From: Zunongwangia pacifica
GTDB taxonomy: Bacteria > Bacteroidota > Bacteroidia > Flavobacteriales > Flavobacteriaceae
Reading direction: 5' to 3'
DNA length: 64,000 bases
Assembly (NCBI RefSeq): GCF_023499215.1
Contig: NZ_JAKHSK010000002.1
Location: forward strand, 242,096 to 306,095
Position 1 is the stretch's first letter. Each line of letters starts with the position of its first letter. Under the pieces are notes generated by a model, which was not told the origin of the DNA, made no database searches, and saw nothing but the letters and a program-made list of their open reading frames with translations. Below are positions 1-9,580 of this stretch, one piece after another. Made by a program: the position numbers and the translations under genes.

Positions 1-624
1 ATCATCTTTGTTCGTCTGGCTTCTTTCCACAAAAGGCATAAACAAGCTCCTAAGGGCTTTAACAATATTCTTGAAACATTTGTTTTATTTGTACGGGACG
101 AAATTGCAAAACCTCAGATAGGGGAGAAAAAATACATGAAGTTTATGCCATTTTTATTAACGGTATTTTTCTTCATCTGGATTACGAATTTAGTTGGTTT
201 ATTGCCTGGTGCTGCCAATGTTACCGGTAATATTGCCGTTACAGTATCGCTTGGGTTATTCACCTTGGTATTGATCGTGATTAATGGGAATAAAGATTTC
301 TGGAAGCATACCTTATGGATGCCGGGAATCCCAACTTTTGTAAAACCAATTTTAACCATCGTAGAAGTGGTTGGATTGATAGTAAAACCTGTAGCCTTAA
401 TGATTCGTTTATTTGCGAATATTACGGCAGGGCATATTATTATATTGAGTTTAATAGGACTGATTTTTATACTTGAAAATGTGGGAGTAGCGGGTATTTC
501 TGTTCCTTTCGCTTTATTCATTTCGGTCTTAGAATTGCTTGTAGCATTTTTACAGGCATTTATTTTTACCATGCTGTCGGCCTTATTTATAGGGATGGCA
601 GTAGAAGAACATGAGCATCATTAA
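1..624 (+). CDS. atpB: F0F1 ATP synthase subunit a, 5' truncated by window edge
   Basis: The reading frame is open from base 1 to the stop at 622-624, so 207 C-terminal residues are visible and the N-terminus lies outside the window. Subunit a forms the two proton half-channels beside the c-ring in the inner membrane. The conserved block [11 protein letters not shown] is present; its arginine codon at 406-408 corresponds to the essential Arg210 of E. coli subunit a. Several hydrophobic segments follow, as expected. A downstream ATG at 136 is internal and not the start. It leads the order atpB-E-F-H-A-G, with 21 bases to atpE. Confidence 0.96.
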   Translation: MIFVRLASFHKRHKQAPKGFNNILETFVLFVRDEIAKPQIGEKKYMKFMPFLLTVFFFIWITNLVGLLPGAANVTGNIAVTVSLGLFTLVLIVINGNKDFWKHTLWMPGIPTFVKPILTIVEVVGLIVKPVALMIRLFANITAGHIIILSLIGLIFILENVGVAGISVPFALFISVLELLVAFLQAFIFTMLSALFIGMAVEEHEHH

Positions 625-645
625 TTTTAATTTTAATTTTTTACT

Positions 646-876
646 ATGGAGTATTTACACATTGGACTTGCAGCTTTAGGTGCTGGTCTTGCGGTTATCG
701 GAGCAGCAATTGGTGTTGGTAAAATTGGTGGTTCTGCTATGGACGCTATCGCCCGTCAGCCAGAAGCTTCCGGAAAAATCCAAACAGCTATGATTATTGC
801 TGCCGCTCTTGTAGAAGGTGTTGCCCTTTTTGGAGTTGTTGCTGCATTACTAGGGGTACTTACAGTACCAGCATAG
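646..876 (+). CDS. atpE: F0F1 ATP synthase subunit c
   Basis: A 76-residue hydrophobic hairpin protein that oligomerises into the proton-driven rotor ring. Helix 1 carries the glycine-rich stretch GAGLAVIGAAIGVG (about 12-25), the polar loop has ARQPE (36-40), and helix 2 carries the proton-binding Glu57 in ALVEGVALFG. The residues after Glu57 are Gly-Val rather than the Ser-Thr seen in Na+-binding c subunits, so H+ coupling is inferred. The length is normal. It sits 21 bases after atpB and is followed by an 89-base gap that holds a strong hairpin. Confidence 0.97.
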   Translation: MEYLHIGLAALGAGLAVIGAAIGVGKIGGSAMDAIARQPEASGKIQTAMIIAAALVEGVALFGVVAALLGVLTVPA

Positions 877-892
877 TCTAGGAAAATTAAAG

Positions 893-926
893 ATCGGTTT
901 GTAACGGTTGGTTACAAACCGATTTT
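893..926 (+). terminator. Intercistronic hairpin between atpE and atpF
   Basis: A perfect 13-bp inverted repeat (893-905 with 911-923, loop 906-910) is followed by a short T run. It lies 16 bases after the atpE stop and 39 bases before atpF. It has the form of a weak intrinsic terminator or 3'-end stabiliser inside the operon. The c subunit is needed in many copies per enzyme, so partial termination or mRNA protection here would raise atpE relative to downstream genes. That role is inference. Confidence 0.65.
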
Positions 927-965
927 AAACCCATTAAAAATTGAAAGTTATAATTTAAAAATATT

Positions 966-1460
966 ATGGATTTAATTACTCCTGAAATTGGTTTACTTTT
1001 TTGGCAAACAATAGTGTTTCTTGTACTTATTTTGATTTTAGCAAAATTTGCATGGAGACCTATTCTTGGAGCTGTTAAAGATAGAGAGGATTCGATTAAC
1101 AGTGCATTATCTTCAGCTGAAGAGGCTAGAAAAGAAATGCAAAATCTTAAGGCAGATAACGAGCAGTTACTTAAAGAAGCTCGTGCTGAAAGAGATGCCA
1201 TTCTTAAAGAAGCTCGTGAGCTAAAAGAAAAAGTGTTGGCCAATGCCACTGAAGAAGCACAAACCAAAGCCGATAAAATTGTAGCTCAGGCAAAAGAAAG
1301 CATAGAGATGGAGAAGAAAGCTGCTATGGCAGAAATCAAATCTCAGGTTGCGAATTTATCTATAGAAATTGCAGAAAAAGTAGTTCGTAAAGAATTATCA
1401 AGTAAAGAAAAGCAACACCAGATGATCGATGAGATGCTTGGTGATGTTACTTTAAATTAA
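966..1460 (+). CDS. atpF: F0F1 ATP synthase subunit b
   Basis: A 164-residue peripheral-stalk subunit. One N-terminal membrane helix (about residues 10-28, rich in Leu/Ile/Val) is followed by a long charged helix with many Ala, Glu and Lys residues, typical of the b-subunit dimeric coiled coil that holds F1 against rotation. The N-terminal pattern LITPEIGLLFWQ is typical of Bacteroidota atpF. Nine bases separate it from the ATG of atpH. Confidence 0.95.
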   Translation: MDLITPEIGLLFWQTIVFLVLILILAKFAWRPILGAVKDREDSINSALSSAEEARKEMQNLKADNEQLLKEARAERDAILKEARELKEKVLANATEEAQTKADKIVAQAKESIEMEKKAAMAEIKSQVANLSIEIAEKVVRKELSSKEKQHQMIDEMLGDVTLN

Positions 1461-1469
1461 TAGTTTGTG

Positions 1470-2027
1470 ATGAAGGGAACCAGAGCAGCACAACGTTACG
1501 CAAAAGCAATTCTTGAATTAGCAAACGATAAAAAAGTAGCTAAGGATGTTAAAGAAGACATGCTTAGCATCTCTAAAACGATCGAGAATAGCGAAGATTT
1601 AAGACGTACCTTAGCAAGTCCTATAATAAAGCCTAATCTTAAAAATCAAATTTTAAAGGCGATTTTTAAAGATGTAAATGGATTAACAACAGGCGTTTTT
1701 AATTTGCTAGTAGAAAATAATCGTATCGATATATTAGATATTGTTGCAAAACAATATCTATTGTTATTCGATGACGCTATATTGGTGCAAAATGCTTTAG
1801 TAACCACTGTAGTTCCTTTAACAAAAGAGCTTGAAGTTAAAATTCAGGCCAAAATAAAAGAGCTTACCGGTAGGGAAGCAACAATCAAGAATAAAATTGA
1901 CGAAAGTATTCTTGGTGGTTTTGTATTAAGAGTTGGTGACCTTCAATATGATGCTAGTGTGGCTAACAACTTAAACAGATTAAAGACAGAATTTAAAACA
2001 GGCAACGCACACGTTTCTAAAATTTAA
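1470..2027 (+). CDS. atpH: F0F1 ATP synthase subunit delta
   Basis: A 185-residue OSCP/delta subunit that links the b stalk to the top of the alpha3-beta3 head. It begins MKGTRAAQRYAKAI, the usual family N-terminus, and the C-terminal half has the conserved ILGGFVLRVGD block. A GTG at 1467 is in frame immediately before the ATG at 1470; the ATG was chosen because it matches family N-termini. It is 44 bases upstream of atpA. Confidence 0.94.
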   Translation: MKGTRAAQRYAKAILELANDKKVAKDVKEDMLSISKTIENSEDLRRTLASPIIKPNLKNQILKAIFKDVNGLTTGVFNLLVENNRIDILDIVAKQYLLLFDDAILVQNALVTTVVPLTKELEVKIQAKIKELTGREATIKNKIDESILGGFVLRVGDLQYDASVANNLNRLKTEFKTGNAHVSKI

Positions 2028-2071
2028 TAAAAACCGCCCGTAGTTAACGAGGCATTTTATCTTAAATAATT

Positions 2072-3652
2072 ATGGCAGAAGTAAATCCTGCTGAAGTATC
2101 AGCAATATTAAAGCAACAACTTTCCGGATTCGAGGCTAAGGCTTCTTTAGACGAGGTTGGTACCGTACTTACAGTTGGTGACGGTATTGCGAACGTTTAT
2201 GGGCTTTCTAATGCGCAGTACGGAGAATTAGTTCAATTTGACAGTGGTCTAGAAGGAATGGTACTTAACCTTGAAGAAGATAACGTTGGGGTAGTACTTT
2301 TAGGACCTTCAAAAGAAGTTAAAGAAGGTTCTACAGTAAAAAGAACACAACGAATTGCTTCTATCAAAGTTGGCGAAGGTATTGTTGGAAGAGTGGTAAA
2401 CACTTTAGGTGAACCAATTGATGGTAAAGGGAATATTGAAGGAGAAACTTTTGAAATGCCTTTAGAGCGTAAAGCACCTGGTGTTGTTTTCCGTGAGCCT
2501 GTAACAGAACCTATGCAAACTGGTATTAAGTCTATCGATGCGATGGTACCGGTAGGAAGAGGGCAGCGTGAGCTTGTAATTGGCGACCGTCAAACAGGAA
2601 AAACAACCGTTTGTATTGATACCATTCTTAACCAGAAAGAATTTTATGATGCCGGTAAACCGGTATATTGTATATATGTTGCTGTAGGCCAAAAAGCATC
2701 TACAGTTGCAGGTATTGCTAAAGTTTTAGAAGATAAAGGAGCCTTAGCTTACACCACTATTGTTGCTGCAAATGCATCTGATCCTGCACCTATGCAGGTT
2801 TATGCTCCATTTGCCGGTGCTGCGATTGGTGAATATTTTAGAGATACAGGTCGTCCTGCATTAATCGTTTATGATGATCTTTCTAAGCAGGCAGTTGCTT
2901 ATCGTGAGGTGTCTCTTTTATTACGTCGTCCGCCAGGGCGTGAGGCATATCCTGGAGACGTTTTCTTCCTTCACTCAAGATTATTAGAGCGTGCAGCAAA
3001 AGTGATCAACGATGATGATATTGCGAAGACAATGAACGACCTTCCAGATTCACTTAAAGATAAAGTAAAAGGTGGTGGTTCTTTAACAGCACTTCCAATT
3101 ATCGAAACTCAGGCGGGTGACGTATCTGCATATATCCCAACCAACGTAATTTCGATTACAGACGGGCAGATTTTCTTAACTTCAGATTTATTTAACTCGG
3201 GTGTGCGTCCTGCAATTAACGTTGGTATTTCGGTATCTCGTGTAGGGGGGTCTGCTCAGATTAAATCGATGAAGAAAGTAGCCGGTACGCTTAAGTTAGA
3301 CCAGGCACAGTTCCGTGAACTTGAAGCTTTTGCTAAGTTCGGTTCAGACCTTGATGCGGCTACCATGAGTGTTATCGAAAAAGGTAAGCGTAACGTAGAG
3401 ATTCTTAAGCAGGGACAAAATGATCCTTATCCAGTAGAAGATCAAATCGCAATTATCTTTGCAGGTTCTAAAAACTTACTTAGAGAAGTACCTGTAGAAA
3501 AAGTAAGAGAGTTTGAAAGAGATTATATCGAATTCTTAAATACAAAGCATAGAGACGTAATGGATACGCTTAAAGCCGGTAAACTTACCGATCATGTTAC
3601 AGATACTTTAGCATCTGTAGCAAAAGAGCTATCTGAGAAATATAAAGGTTAA
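2072..3652 (+). CDS. atpA: F0F1 ATP synthase subunit alpha
   Basis: A 526-residue non-catalytic nucleotide-binding subunit of F1. The Walker A motif GDRQTGKT lies at about 171-178, and the alpha-subunit signature with its arginine occurs at [10 protein letters not shown]. The length is full for the family. The gene is followed by a hairpin and then atpG. Beta and epsilon (atpD, atpC) do not follow within the window. Confidence 0.98.
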   Translation: MAEVNPAEVSAILKQQLSGFEAKASLDEVGTVLTVGDGIANVYGLSNAQYGELVQFDSGLEGMVLNLEEDNVGVVLLGPSKEVKEGSTVKRTQRIASIKVGEGIVGRVVNTLGEPIDGKGNIEGETFEMPLERKAPGVVFREPVTEPMQTGIKSIDAMVPVGRGQRELVIGDRQTGKTTVCIDTILNQKEFYDAGKPVYCIYVAVGQKASTVAGIAKVLEDKGALAYTTIVAANASDPAPMQVYAPFAGAAIGEYFRDTGRPALIVYDDLSKQAVAYREVSLLLRRPPGREAYPGDVFFLHSRLLERAAKVINDDDIAKTMNDLPDSLKDKVKGGGSLTALPIIETQAGDVSAYIPTNVISITDGQIFLTSDLFNSGVRPAINVGISVSRVGGSAQIKSMKKVAGTLKLDQAQFRELEAFAKFGSDLDAATMSVIEKGKRNVEILKQGQNDPYPVEDQIAIIFAGSKNLLREVPVEKVREFERDYIEFLNTKHRDVMDTLKAGKLTDHVTDTLASVAKELSEKYKG

Positions 3653-3660
3653 AAGGTTAT

Positions 3661-3703
3661 AAATAAAGAGTGCATATTAGCGTTGCACTCTTTATTTTAT
3701 TTA
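3661..3703 (+). terminator. Intercistronic hairpin between atpA and atpG
   Basis: A 14-bp perfect inverted repeat (3661-3674 with 3684-3697) with a 9-base loop is followed by a U-rich but interrupted tract. It starts 9 bases after the atpA stop and ends 35 bases before the atpG start. It looks like a leaky terminator inside the operon. No atpG promoter was recognised. Confidence 0.6.
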
Positions 3704-3731
3704 GTATTTAGGCTAGTCCAATTTTAAAAAT

Positions 3732-4592
3732 ATGGCAAACTTAAAAGAATTACGTAGCAGAATTACCTCGGTTTCTTCAACAATGCAGATTACCAGTGCC
3801 ATGAAAATGGTATCTGCGGCAAAGTTGAGTAAGGCGCAGGATGCTATTGAGTCTATGCGTCCTTATTCTCAAAAGTTATCTCAGCTATTACAAGATCTTA
3901 GTGGTACCTTAGATGATGATGCTAGCAGTAAATATGCAGAGCAACGTGAAGTTAAAAAAGTGCTTGTAGTTGCGATTTCTTCTAACAGGGGGTTAGCGGG
4001 CGCCTTTAATGCTAACATCATTAAGGGAGTAAAAAATGTGATAGCTAATGAGTATGCCGATAAGGATATTCATTTGTACAGTATTGGTAAAAAAGCCAAT
4101 GATATTTTAAAGAAAAGCTTTAACGTATATAAAGCAAATACGCATATTTTTGATGATCTTTCTTTCGAAAATGTCTCTGTTATTGCTGAAGATTTAATGG
4201 AACAATTCTTAGAAGGAAATTACGACAAGATCGTATTGGTGTATAACCACTTTAAGAATGCTGCTACTCAGGCTGTTTTAACCGAACAGTTCTTACCAAT
4301 TCCTAAGTTTGAAACTGAAGAAGAAAAACAACTTGATTATATTTTTGAGCCTTCGAAACTCGAAATTGTAAAAGATTTGATCCCGAAGTCGCTAAAAATG
4401 CAATTGTATAAAGCTTTAAGAGATTCGTTTGCTTCAGAGCACGGTGCCCGTATGACAGCGATGCACAAAGCAACCGAAAACGCAACAGAGCTTAGAGATT
4501 CCCTTAAGTTATCTTATAACAAAGCAAGACAGGCTTCTATTACCAACGAAATTCTTGAAATTGTTGGTGGTGCTGAAGCACTTAATAACTAA
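3732..4592 (+). CDS. atpG: F0F1 ATP synthase subunit gamma
   Basis: A 286-residue central-shaft subunit. The N-terminal helix has the conserved TSAMKMVSAAKL block, and the C-terminal helix has ARMTAMHKATENA and YNKARQASITNEI, both diagnostic of gamma. It is the last gene of this ATPase cluster and is followed by a strong terminator at 4617. In Bacteroidota the atpDC pair is commonly encoded elsewhere, which agrees with its absence here. Confidence 0.97.
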   Translation: MANLKELRSRITSVSSTMQITSAMKMVSAAKLSKAQDAIESMRPYSQKLSQLLQDLSGTLDDDASSKYAEQREVKKVLVVAISSNRGLAGAFNANIIKGVKNVIANEYADKDIHLYSIGKKANDILKKSFNVYKANTHIFDDLSFENVSVIAEDLMEQFLEGNYDKIVLVYNHFKNAATQAVLTEQFLPIPKFETEEEKQLDYIFEPSKLEIVKDLIPKSLKMQLYKALRDSFASEHGARMTAMHKATENATELRDSLKLSYNKARQASITNEILEIVGGAEALNN

Positions 4593-4616
4593 ATATCTCA
4601 ATTTATATATTTTAAC

Positions 4617-4641
4617 GCCCGGTTTTTTACCGGGCTTTTTT
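4617..4641 (+). terminator. Intrinsic terminator after atpG
   Basis: A 7-bp GC-rich stem (4617-4623 with 4629-4635), a T5 loop and a T6 tract at 4636-4641, 24 bases after the atpG stop. It is a textbook rho-independent terminator that closes the atpBEFHAG unit. Confidence 0.9.
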
Positions 4642-4750
4642 ATGGGGAAAATTCTATATTAATGATTGCCAATATTAGCCATTTTTGAGGGTAATTTTTC
4701 TTTGGCACTTGTTTTGATTTCAGTTAACAAACAATCAAACCAGTAAAGTC

Positions 4751-5191
4751 ATGAAACATACTTATTTTATTTTTAGCCTATTTTTCTTTTCAATTTTCAC
4801 CAATTGTGGATCTAATAAAAACCTTCAGGAAGAAGCTCCTGCGCAATTTCAGCAGGCCTATTTTATAAACAGTGGTGGCCAGATGACTTTTTATCTTCCG
4901 GTTACAGCGATTCAAAAAAATCGTATCGAGTTAAAAAATATTTACTTTAAGGGGTTAAAATCCCCAATTGTTTATAACGAAGATGGGCAAAATCGCTACA
5001 CGGCAAGCTTCGGAATTCGTCAATCTGATTATGTAATGAGTTCAGACCCTCGTGAGGAATACGGCAATAAAATGCCTCAGAAACCAGAGAAAAGTCCGGT
5101 GAGTATAAAAAAAGATCAGGCCTTGTTAGAATATCAGGAAAATGGCGAAACCAAATATTATGTAATTAGTGATATCGAAGAACGCAAATAG
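4751..5191 (+). CDS. Predicted lipoprotein, unknown function
   Basis: A 146-residue protein with a type II signal peptide: a Phe-rich hydrophobic core and a lipidation cysteine at about residue 19 (FTNCGSN). The mature part is polar, with no family I recognise and mainly predicted beta strands. It lies between the atp terminator and the envelope operon, on the same strand, 27 bases before the first possible start of the flippase. Probably an envelope lipoprotein conserved among flavobacteria; function unknown. Confidence 0.75.
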   Translation: MKHTYFIFSLFFFSIFTNCGSNKNLQEEAPAQFQQAYFINSGGQMTFYLPVTAIQKNRIELKNIYFKGLKSPIVYNEDGQNRYTASFGIRQSDYVMSSDPREEYGNKMPQKPEKSPVSIKKDQALLEYQENGETKYYVISDIEERK

Positions 5192-5218
5192 GTGTTTTTC
5201 TCCTAATTATTAGGATAT

Positions 5219-6685
5219 TTGCAGGAAATCCAAAGCCTGTTGAGTACTTTAAAACGATTTTTTCAGGATACAATTATCTATGGTATTGCCACTGTAGTAC
5301 CAAGGTTGCTAAATTTTATTTTAGTGCCTTTACATACCGATGTCCTGGATACTAAAGATTATTCGGTTAATACAACATTCTATATTTGGGCAGCTTTTTT
5401 TAATGTTTTGCTTACCTATGGGATGGAGACTTCGTTCTTCCGGTTTTTTAGTAGGGCAGAGGATAAAAAAAAAGTGTATTCAACATCCTTCATTGCTTTA
5501 ACCACAACAACGCTGCTGTTTTTTGGTTTAGTAATGCTTTTTCAGGATTCGTTTATAAGACTGGTCGATCTAGATCCTTTCTTTTTTAATATCCTTTTCT
5601 CGGTTTTAATTTTGGATACGCTGGTAGTCATCCCTTTTGCATATTTAAGAGCGACCAACAGGCCTATTCGATTTGCATCGGTCAAACTGCTAAATATCTT
5701 TATCGTCTTTGCGATTAATAGCTATTTTTTGTGGCTTGTACCAAAGTTTCCGGATTTTGCACCACAATATGTCTTAGATCATTTTACCCAAAAAGATATT
5801 TTAGGCTATATATTTCTGGCCAATCTTATCGCTAGCGGAATTACGTTTCTAATTTTGCTTCCGTATTTCTTTAAGACTAAAATTCAGTTTAGTTTTTCGC
5901 TCTTTAAGCAAATGTGGAAGTACGGCTGGCCCATTATGCTGGCGGGAATATCATTCATCATTAACGAAAATCTGGATAAGCTGTTGCTTAAAGATATCCT
6001 TTCCGAAGAGATTATGGGAGCCTATTCCGGTTGTTATAAACTGGCGGTTTTTATGATGATTTTTATTCAGGCGTTTAGAATGGGAGCCGAACCTTTCTTT
6101 TTTAATCATGCCAAAGAGAAAAATGCCAAAACAACTTATGCTAAGATTTTAGAATACTTTGTGATCTGTGGCGGAATAATCCTGTTGATTTTGGTTTGTT
6201 TCATAGACATATTTAAGCAGTATATGATCCCTAATCAGGAATATTGGAAAGCGATGGCCATCGTACCCATCATTCTTCTGGCTAATTTATTTTTAGGGAT
6301 TTATCATAATCTTGCAGTTTGGTATAAGCTTACCGACAAAACCAGAATGGGGATGTATATTTCACTTTTTGGAGCTCTAGTTACTGTTATTTTAAATATT
6401 ACCCTAATTGGTAAATTTGGCTTTATGGTTGCGGCATGGGCAACGTTGGCTGCTTATGGCAGTATGATGCTTATCTCTTATTTCTACGGAAGAAAATACT
6501 ACCTGGTGCCTTATAACGTTAAGAAAATAGGATTTTATTTACTGCTTTCGGTGGGATTATCGGCCGTTAGTTTTATATACTTTAGGCAAAATTATATAGT
6601 TGCTGCCTTATTTGTTCTCATATTTGTGGGAATTACGTATTTTAAAGAACAAGAAGACATCAAGAAAATAGTAAAGCGATCATGA
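5219..6685 (+). CDS. Polysaccharide/lipid flippase of the MVF (Wzx/MurJ-like) type
   Basis: A 488-residue integral membrane protein with about 12-14 hydrophobic segments. The conserved N-terminal pattern [20 protein letters not shown] is typical of oligosaccharide flippases in flavobacteria. It probably moves a lipid-linked glycan across the inner membrane. Only TTG starts are available: 5219 or 5240, the latter preceded by AGGAAA at about 11 bases. 5219 is given, but 5240 is equally plausible. Its stop overlaps the ATG of dut (ATGA), so translation is coupled. Confidence 0.85.
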   Translation: MQEIQSLLSTLKRFFQDTIIYGIATVVPRLLNFILVPLHTDVLDTKDYSVNTTFYIWAAFFNVLLTYGMETSFFRFFSRAEDKKKVYSTSFIALTTTTLLFFGLVMLFQDSFIRLVDLDPFFFNILFSVLILDTLVVIPFAYLRATNRPIRFASVKLLNIFIVFAINSYFLWLVPKFPDFAPQYVLDHFTQKDILGYIFLANLIASGITFLILLPYFFKTKIQFSFSLFKQMWKYGWPIMLAGISFIINENLDKLLLKDILSEEIMGAYSGCYKLAVFMMIFIQAFRMGAEPFFFNHAKEKNAKTTYAKILEYFVICGGIILLILVCFIDIFKQYMIPNQEYWKAMAIVPIILLANLFLGIYHNLAVWYKLTDKTRMGMYISLFGALVTVILNITLIGKFGFMVAAWATLAAYGSMMLISYFYGRKYYLVPYNVKKIGFYLLLSVGLSAVSFIYFRQNYIVAALFVLIFVGITYFKEQEDIKKIVKRS

Positions 6686-7116
6686 CGATTAAAATCATTA
6701 ATAAAAGTTCACACGAATTACCAGAGTATGCCACAGAGGCTTCCGCAGGGATGGATCTTAGAGCCGAGTTGGCCCAGCCTATTTTACTAAAACCTTTGGA
6801 AAGAGCTATCGTAAAAACAGGGCTGTTTATAGAACTGCCGGTAGGTTACGAAGCACAGGTGCGACCAAGAAGTGGTTTGGCTGCCAAAAAAGGAATTACC
6901 GTTTTAAATGCACCGGGAACGATCGATGCTGATTATCGCGGAGAAATAGGGGTAATTTTGGTGAATTTATCAAACGAAGATTTTACCATCGAAAATGGCG
7001 AGCGTATTGCACAGTTAGTAATCGCCAAACACGAGCATATTAAATGGGAAGAAGTTGAAGTACTTACAGATAGCGTACGCGGAGCTGGCGGGTTTGGCAG
7101 TACGGGAACAAAGTAA
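6682..7116 (+). CDS. dut: dUTP diphosphatase (dUTPase)
   Basis: A 144-residue trimeric dUTPase that hydrolyses dUTP to dUMP and PPi, keeping uracil out of DNA. All five motifs are visible: SAGMDLRA (21-28), RPRSGLA (61-67), [14 protein letters not shown] (78-91), [10 protein letters not shown] (about 105-114) and the C-terminal GAGGFGSTG (about 134-142). It overlaps the flippase stop by four bases and lies 41 bases before the nucleotidyltransferase. Confidence 0.97.
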   Translation: MTIKIINKSSHELPEYATEASAGMDLRAELAQPILLKPLERAIVKTGLFIELPVGYEAQVRPRSGLAAKKGITVLNAPGTIDADYRGEIGVILVNLSNEDFTIENGERIAQLVIAKHEHIKWEEVEVLTDSVRGAGGFGSTGTK

Positions 7117-7157
7117 TTTCAATTTTTCCGGAAAATTATTCTAAATCAAACAAACAA

Positions 7158-8168
7158 ATGAAGATTATTGTACCCATGGCGGGAAGAGGTTCACGCCTTA
7201 GGCCGCATACACTTACTACACCAAAACCATTAATTCCTATCGCCGGTAAACCTATCGTACATCGATTGGTACAGGGGATTGCGAAAGTGTTAGACGAAAA
7301 TATCGATGAAGTTGCTTTTGTGATAGGGGAAGATTTTGGTGAGAAAGTAGAAACCGACCTTAAGGATATCGCCGAAAGTTTAGGCGCAAAAGCAAGCATT
7401 TATTATCAGGATAAACCTTTGGGAACCGGCCACGCCATTATGTGCGCCAAAGACTCCTTAGAAGGGCCTGCGGTAATCGCTTATGCCGATACGTTATTTA
7501 AAGCCGATTTTACATTGAATAAAGATGCCGATAGCGTAATTTGGGTAAAGCAGGTAGACAATCCTTCAGCATTTGGAGTAGTAAAACTTAACGATCGTAA
7601 ACAAATTACCGAGCTTGTTGAAAAACCAGTCGAATTTGTTTCAGATCTGGCAGTGATCGGGATTTACTATTTTAAAGAAGTTTCCGTTTTAAAAGAAGAG
7701 CTTCAAAAGGTTTTGGACAATAATATTGTTCATGGTGGCGAATATCAAATTAATGATGGGATTAAAGCCATGCAGGCAAACGGACTAAAATTTGTGCCGG
7801 GAAAAGTAGAAGAGTGGATGGACTGCGGAAACAAAAATGTAACCGTAGAAACCAATGGTCGTATGCTTAAATTTTTACACCAGAATGGCGAAAAGCTCAT
7901 CTCTGATCATGTGAAAATTAAAGATGCTGAAATTATTGAACCGTGCTTTATCGGTGAAAATGTAGAACTGATCAATGCGAAGATTGGCCCTAACGTTTCT
8001 ATTGGCAACGGAACAAAAATCGAGAATGCTACGATAAAAAATAGTCTTATTCAAACTTTTGCTGAAGTAAAAAACGCAAAATTGAATAACGCAATGATTG
8101 GTAATTTTGCTAAATTCGATGGTGAATTTACCGAAATCAGTATTGGTGATTATTCAGTATTGGAATAG
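7158..8168 (+). CDS. Sugar-phosphate nucleotidyltransferase with C-terminal left-handed beta-helix
   Basis: A 336-residue NTP-transferase. The N-terminus has the signature MAGRGSRLRPHTLTTPKPL, followed by a Rossmann-like nucleotidyltransferase domain to about residue 240. The last 90 residues contain hexapeptide-like Ile/Val/Gly/Asn repeats of a left-handed beta-helix. It should make an NDP-sugar from a sugar 1-phosphate. Whether the product is dTDP-glucose, GDP-mannose or another sugar cannot be told from sequence. It stands between dut and the TPR gene in the envelope operon. Confidence 0.9.
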   Translation: MKIIVPMAGRGSRLRPHTLTTPKPLIPIAGKPIVHRLVQGIAKVLDENIDEVAFVIGEDFGEKVETDLKDIAESLGAKASIYYQDKPLGTGHAIMCAKDSLEGPAVIAYADTLFKADFTLNKDADSVIWVKQVDNPSAFGVVKLNDRKQITELVEKPVEFVSDLAVIGIYYFKEVSVLKEELQKVLDNNIVHGGEYQINDGIKAMQANGLKFVPGKVEEWMDCGNKNVTVETNGRMLKFLHQNGEKLISDHVKIKDAEIIEPCFIGENVELINAKIGPNVSIGNGTKIENATIKNSLIQTFAEVKNAKLNNAMIGNFAKFDGEFTEISIGDYSVLE

Positions 8169-8194
8169 TTATTGAAACCCAAATCTCAAAAACT

Positions 8195-9580
8195 TTGCTG
8201 AAACAGATCGTGATATTGGCCTTTTTTGGGCAGCTTTATTTGGTGCCAGGAAATGCCTATGCTTTAATTCAGCAACCCGAAGATGAAAATAGTGCGACTG
8301 TAAATAGCGATCTTGGGGAAGTAAACGACGATTTCCAGGAGTATTTTTTTGAAGCCTTAAAGCAACGCGGTATTGAAAATTACGGGAAATCGAATGAAGC
8401 TTTGCAAAAGTGCCTTGCTATAGACGATAGTAAAGCGGTGATTTATTACGAAATCGCTAAAAACTACTATTCTTTAGAAGAATTTGAGCAGGCACAACCC
8501 TATTTTCAAAAAGCCATTGATTTAAAACCCAAAGATGAACATATTCTTAGGGATTATTATGAGAACGAAATTGCTTCGGTAGATTATGAAAACGCAATAA
8601 AAATACTTCAGGAATTAATTAAAATAGATGCTAAATATCGCGAAGATCTTGCCGATCTATATATCCTAAGTGATCGTTACGATAATGCGTTGTCCCTTAT
8701 CGATAGTTTAGATAATCAATTCGGAAAAAACGAATATCGTACCCGCTTACGCCGCCAGATTTATGCGCGTACCAATAATACAGATGCCCAGATTGCAAGT
8801 TTAGAAAAAGCAATTGAAGAGTACCCCAAAGAAGAGCAAAATTACCTGAATCTTATTTATGTATTTAGCGACCAGGGGATGGAAGAAGAAGCCTTTCAAA
8901 CGGCTCAGGAGCTTTTAAAAGTGAGTCCCGGTTCTAGTCTGGCGCATTTAGCACTGTATAAGTTTTATCTCAATAAAGATCAGCCTGAAGAAGCCATGCA
9001 GTCCATGCAGCTGGTTTTTAAGAGCGAAGAGATTGATGCTGCATCAAAATATAAGGTTTTAAATGATTTTTTATTGTTCGTCAATCAAAATCCAGAATGG
9101 GAAAGTGAGCTTATGGAAGTAAGCCAGATGCTTTCTAATCTCGAAAATGAACCTTCTTTATATCGAAAATTAGGAGAATATTACCTAAGAACAGATAATA
9201 AAGCAGATGCCCTTCGTTATTTTGAAATGGGATTAAAAGAAGATCCGGCAAATTTCGAAATGATTAAAAACACGCTTATCCTTAGGATCGATTTGGAACA
9301 TTTTGAAAGCGCGAGTAAGTTAGCTTCAGAAGCTAGGGATATTTTTCCCGCGCAGCCTATTTTTTATCTTTTAAACGGAGTAGCCTTAAATAAACTTAAA
9401 AATTATTCTGAAGCGGTCGAAATTCTTACTTTTGGATTGGATTTTTTAATTGAGAACCCACGAATGGAAGCCGATTTTTATCAGCAGATCTCGGTGTCAT
9501 ACGCCGGGATGGAAGATAAAGAGCGCGCGAATGAGTATAATGCAAAAGCCATTAAAATCTTAAAAGAAGCAAGTAAATGA
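8195..9580 (+). CDS. Secreted tetratricopeptide-repeat protein
   Basis: A 461-residue protein with an N-terminal signal-like segment (LKQIVILAFFGQLYLVPGNA, probable cleavage after AYA) followed by repeated TPR-type helical pairs over nearly the whole length (for example around AIYYEIAKNYYSLEEFEQAQ and YYLRTDNKADALRYFEMGL). It probably scaffolds a periplasmic or outer-membrane complex. The start is TTG at 8195, 26 bases after the nucleotidyltransferase; no ATG precedes the signal peptide. Its stop overlaps the next start (ATGA). Confidence 0.85.
   Translation: MLKQIVILAFFGQLYLVPGNAYALIQQPEDENSATVNSDLGEVNDDFQEYFFEALKQRGIENYGKSNEALQKCLAIDDSKAVIYYEIAKNYYSLEEFEQAQPYFQKAIDLKPKDEHILRDYYENEIASVDYENAIKILQELIKIDAKYREDLADLYILSDRYDNALSLIDSLDNQFGKNEYRTRLRRQIYARTNNTDAQIASLEKAIEEYPKEEQNYLNLIYVFSDQGMEEEAFQTAQELLKVSPGSSLAHLALYKFYLNKDQPEEAMQSMQLVFKSEEIDAASKYKVLNDFLLFVNQNPEWESELMEVSQMLSNLENEPSLYRKLGEYYLRTDNKADALRYFEMGLKEDPANFEMIKNTLILRIDLEHFESASKLASEARDIFPAQPIFYLLNGVALNKLKNYSEAVEILTFGLDFLIENPRMEADFYQQISVSYAGMEDKERANEYNAKAIKILKEASK

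Noticed and set aside
887..1267. 126-codon minus-strand frame opposite atpF
   Set aside because: Antisense shadow of the atpF coiled coil; Ser/Ala/Leu-rich with no signal, family or promoter.
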